Below are positions 6,198 through 7,833 of a stretch of 7,833 nucleotides of DNA, piece after piece. Location: the NCBI GenBank assembly GCA_023459675.1, contig JAEWTC010000181.1:1-7833 (forward strand), in the 5' to 3' direction. Origin of the DNA: Bacillota bacterium (lineage in GTDB: Bacteria; Bacillota; Clostridia; Christensenellales; Aristaeellaceae). Numbering within the stretch: the stretch's first letter is position 1; every line of letters begins with the position of its first letter. The notes under the pieces are model-generated. The model saw only the letters and a list, made by a program, of their open reading frames with translations, was not told the DNA's origin and did no database searches. Made by a program: the position numbers and the translations under genes.

Positions 6198-7163
6198 ATG
6201 ATTTATCTGGGATTTGACGTTGGCGGGACGGCGGTCAAAGTCGGCATTCTGGACGAGCATGCCCGGATCCTGGCCCAGGGTTCCACGCCCACGGGCGTGG
6301 GGAAGCCGTACCCGGAGATTATCCGCAATATGGCGGAATACGCCGTGGAGCTTTTACAAACCATCGGGCTGACGGCGGCGGACGTGACCGCCGTGGGCGT
6401 TGGCGTGCCGGGCGTTGCGGAAAACGTGCACGGCATGGTGATGCGCTGCGTGAACATGGACTGGTGGAACGTGCCTTTCCGCGATGAAATGTGCAAGTAC
6501 TTCACCCAGCCCATCGTGCTGGGCAACGACGCGGACCTTGCCGGGTACGGCGAGAGCATTTGCGGTTCGAGCGCCGGCACGGATTCCAGCGTGTTCATCA
6601 CGCTGGGCACGGGCGTTGGCGGCGGCCTGATCATCTTCGGGCGGTTATGGAGCGGTCACCACAGCGCGGGCGGCGAGCTTGGGCATATTACCATGCAGAT
6701 TGACGGCGAGCTTTGCACCTGCGGCAGGCGCGGCTGCCTGGAGCGCTATTGCAGCGCGACGGCGCTGATCCGTATGGCGCGGGAAGCGCTTGCCAAGCAC
6801 CCGGAAAGCGCCCTGTGGGCGGAAACCGGCGGAGACCCGGAAAAGCTGAACGGCAAGAACATCTTCCGCTGCGCCATGGACGGCGACCCCGCCGCGGTGG
6901 ATGTATTCGACCGGTATATTCATAACCTGTGCCTTGCGCTTTCTTCGGTGATCTGCCTGTTGGACCCGCAGGCCATCGTGCTGGGCGGCGGGCTTTCCAA
7001 GGACGGGGAGTTCCTGCTTGCGGCCATCCAAAAGCGCATCCGCGGTTACCTCGCATTTCCCGAAGTGCCCTTTGCAGAGATTAAAATTGCGACGCTGGGC
7101 GCAAACGCCGGTTTCATCGGCGCGGCGATGCTCGCCAGGCAGCACATGGAGGACAGAAAATGA
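6198..7163 (+). CDS. ROK family sugar kinase, probable glucokinase
   Basis: The 321-residue protein is a full-length ROK kinase. The ATP phosphate-binding loop FDVGGT lies at 6-11. The sugar-binding and catalytic region LGNDAD places the catalytic base at Asp111, and a second phosphate loop is LGTGVGGG at 136-143. The ROK zinc site comprises Glu160 and His163 in GGELGH and Cys173, Cys175 and Cys180 in CTCGRRGCLE. LGGG lies near 273-276. The enzyme would phosphorylate a hexose at O6 with ATP in the cytoplasm; glucose is the likeliest substrate for this subgroup (GlcK-like), but N-acetylmannosamine or fructose kinases share the same motifs. There is no N-terminal helix-turn-helix, so it is not a NagC/XylR-type repressor. 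A GGGAGG ribosome binding site (6187-6192) lies 5 bases before the ATG. Its tail overlaps asnS by ATGA. Placement after hprK suggests coordinated control of sugar entry and catabolite repression. Confidence 0.9.
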   Translation: MIYLGFDVGGTAVKVGILDEHARILAQGSTPTGVGKPYPEIIRNMAEYAVELLQTIGLTAADVTAVGVGVPGVAENVHGMVMRCVNMDWWNVPFRDEMCKYFTQPIVLGNDADLAGYGESICGSSAGTDSSVFITLGTGVGGGLIIFGRLWSGHHSAGGELGHITMQIDGELCTCGRRGCLERYCSATALIRMAREALAKHPESALWAETGGDPEKLNGKNIFRCAMDGDPAAVDVFDRYIHNLCLALSSVICLLDPQAIVLGGGLSKDGEFLLAAIQKRIRGYLAFPEVPFAEIKIATLGANAGFIGAAMLARQHMEDRK

Positions 7164-7833
7164 TCACGCAAACCGTTTCCCAACTATATCAGAACCCGCC
7201 CAAGGCCGATACCGCCGCGTTTACGGTTTCGGGCTGGGTGCGCACCGTGCGCGATTCCAAGGCGTTCGGCTTTATGGAAATCAACGACGGCACAAGCTTC
7301 AAGAACCTCCAGATCGTGCTGGAAGGCGGCAAAACCGAGGGCTTTGCCGAAGCGCTGAAGATTACGCTGGGCAGCGCCATCCGCGCCACGGGTACGCTCA
7401 CGCTTACGCCGGGCATGAAGCAGCCCTTCGAGCTGAAGGCGGATACCGTGGAAACGGTCGGCCTGTGCGACCCTTCCTATCCGCTGCAAAAGAAGCGGCA
7501 CAGCTTTGAGTACCTGCGCACCATTGCGCACCTCAGGCCCCGCACGAACACGTATTACGCGGTGTTTCGCATCCGCTCGCTGGCGGCGCAGATCGTGCAC
7601 CAGTTCTTTATGGAGCGCGGGTTTGTGTACGTGCATACGCCCATCATCACCGCAAGCGACTGCGAAGGCGCGGGCGAGATGTTCCAGATCACGACGCTGG
7701 ATTTAAACAACCCGCCGCGCAACGAGCAGGGCGCGGTGGATTACACGCAGGATTTCTTCAAAAAGCAAGCCAACCTCACCGTGAGCGGCCAGCTGAACGT
7801 GGAAACCTTCTGCCTTGCGTTTCGAAACGTGTA
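7160..7833 (+). CDS. asnS: Asparaginyl-tRNA synthetase, N-terminal half (cut by window edge)
   Basis: The first 224 codons are present with no stop; family members are about 430-465 residues, so roughly half is visible. Residues 1 to about 110 form the OB-fold anticodon-binding domain, including VSGWVRTVRDSKAFGFMEIN and LQIVLEGG. Class II catalytic-core landmarks follow: RPRTNTYYAVFRIRS, then the motif 1 region ERGFVYVHTPIITASDCEGA and GEMFQITTL. Then come DFFKKQANLTVSGQL and the start of motif 2. HTPIITASDCEGAGEMF is characteristic of AsnS rather than AspRS or LysRS. The cytoplasmic enzyme attaches asparagine to tRNA-Asn. The ATG overlaps the ROK kinase stop (ATGA), and GGAGGA at 7148-7153 lies 6 bases upstream. 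It is the sixth gene of the operon. Confidence 0.95.
   Translation, partial: MITQTVSQLYQNPPKADTAAFTVSGWVRTVRDSKAFGFMEINDGTSFKNLQIVLEGGKTEGFAEALKITLGSAIRATGTLTLTPGMKQPFELKADTVETVGLCDPSYPLQKKRHSFEYLRTIAHLRPRTNTYYAVFRIRSLAAQIVHQFFMERGFVYVHTPIITASDCEGAGEMFQITTLDLNNPPRNEQGAVDYTQDFFKKQANLTVSGQLNVETFCLAFRNV

Noticed and set aside
1..7833. Searched for tRNA or rRNA genes, CRISPR repeats, riboswitches, T-box leaders (before asnS) and insertion sequences.
   Set aside because: None seen. asnS begins by overlapping the upstream gene, so there is no room for a T-box leader, and there are no regularly spaced repeats or transposase motifs.

Overview
The window looks like a chromosomal segment of a GC-rich member of the Bacillota, most likely a Clostridia-type anaerobe. 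The reasons are an HPr kinase/phosphorylase gene (the typical low-GC Gram-positive carbon-catabolite sensor kinase), strong GGAGG-type ribosome binding sites, and tightly packed one-strand genes. No rRNA or complete taxonomic marker is present, so the lineage is an inference. The flanking genes are about 60-68% GC by eye, whereas roughly 715-2050 is about 30-38% GC.

Layout. Positions 1-271 (minus strand) hold the N-terminal 90 codons of a DUF1003 membrane protein, with a near-consensus promoter at 322-350. Positions 351-716 contain what look like frameshifted remnants of plus-strand coding sequence. An AT-rich island then carries one gene (897-1940): a cytoplasmic trypsin-like serine protease with an intact His/Asp/Ser triad behind an unrecognised N-terminal domain of about 145 residues. 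From 2076 to the right edge runs a compact plus-strand operon: a membrane-anchored CapD/EpsC-type nucleotide-sugar dehydratase/epimerase, tadA (tRNA adenosine deaminase), a Cof-type HAD phosphatase, hprK (HPr kinase/phosphorylase), a ROK-family sugar kinase (probable glucokinase), and the first half of asnS (asparaginyl-tRNA synthetase), which is cut by the window end.

How it fits together. The operon genes are separated by at most 12 bases or overlap by ATGA, with no visible terminator, so they are probably co-transcribed from an extended -10 promoter at 2007-2035. That promoter lies in the AT-rich DNA. The hprK-ROK kinase pair links sugar phosphorylation with catabolite-repression signalling, while tadA and asnS are housekeeping translation genes. 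The most unusual item is the lone island-borne protease. It has the build of a sensor/adaptor domain fused to a protease effector, as seen in some bacterial conflict systems, but no partner gene is visible here and the role is a hypothesis.
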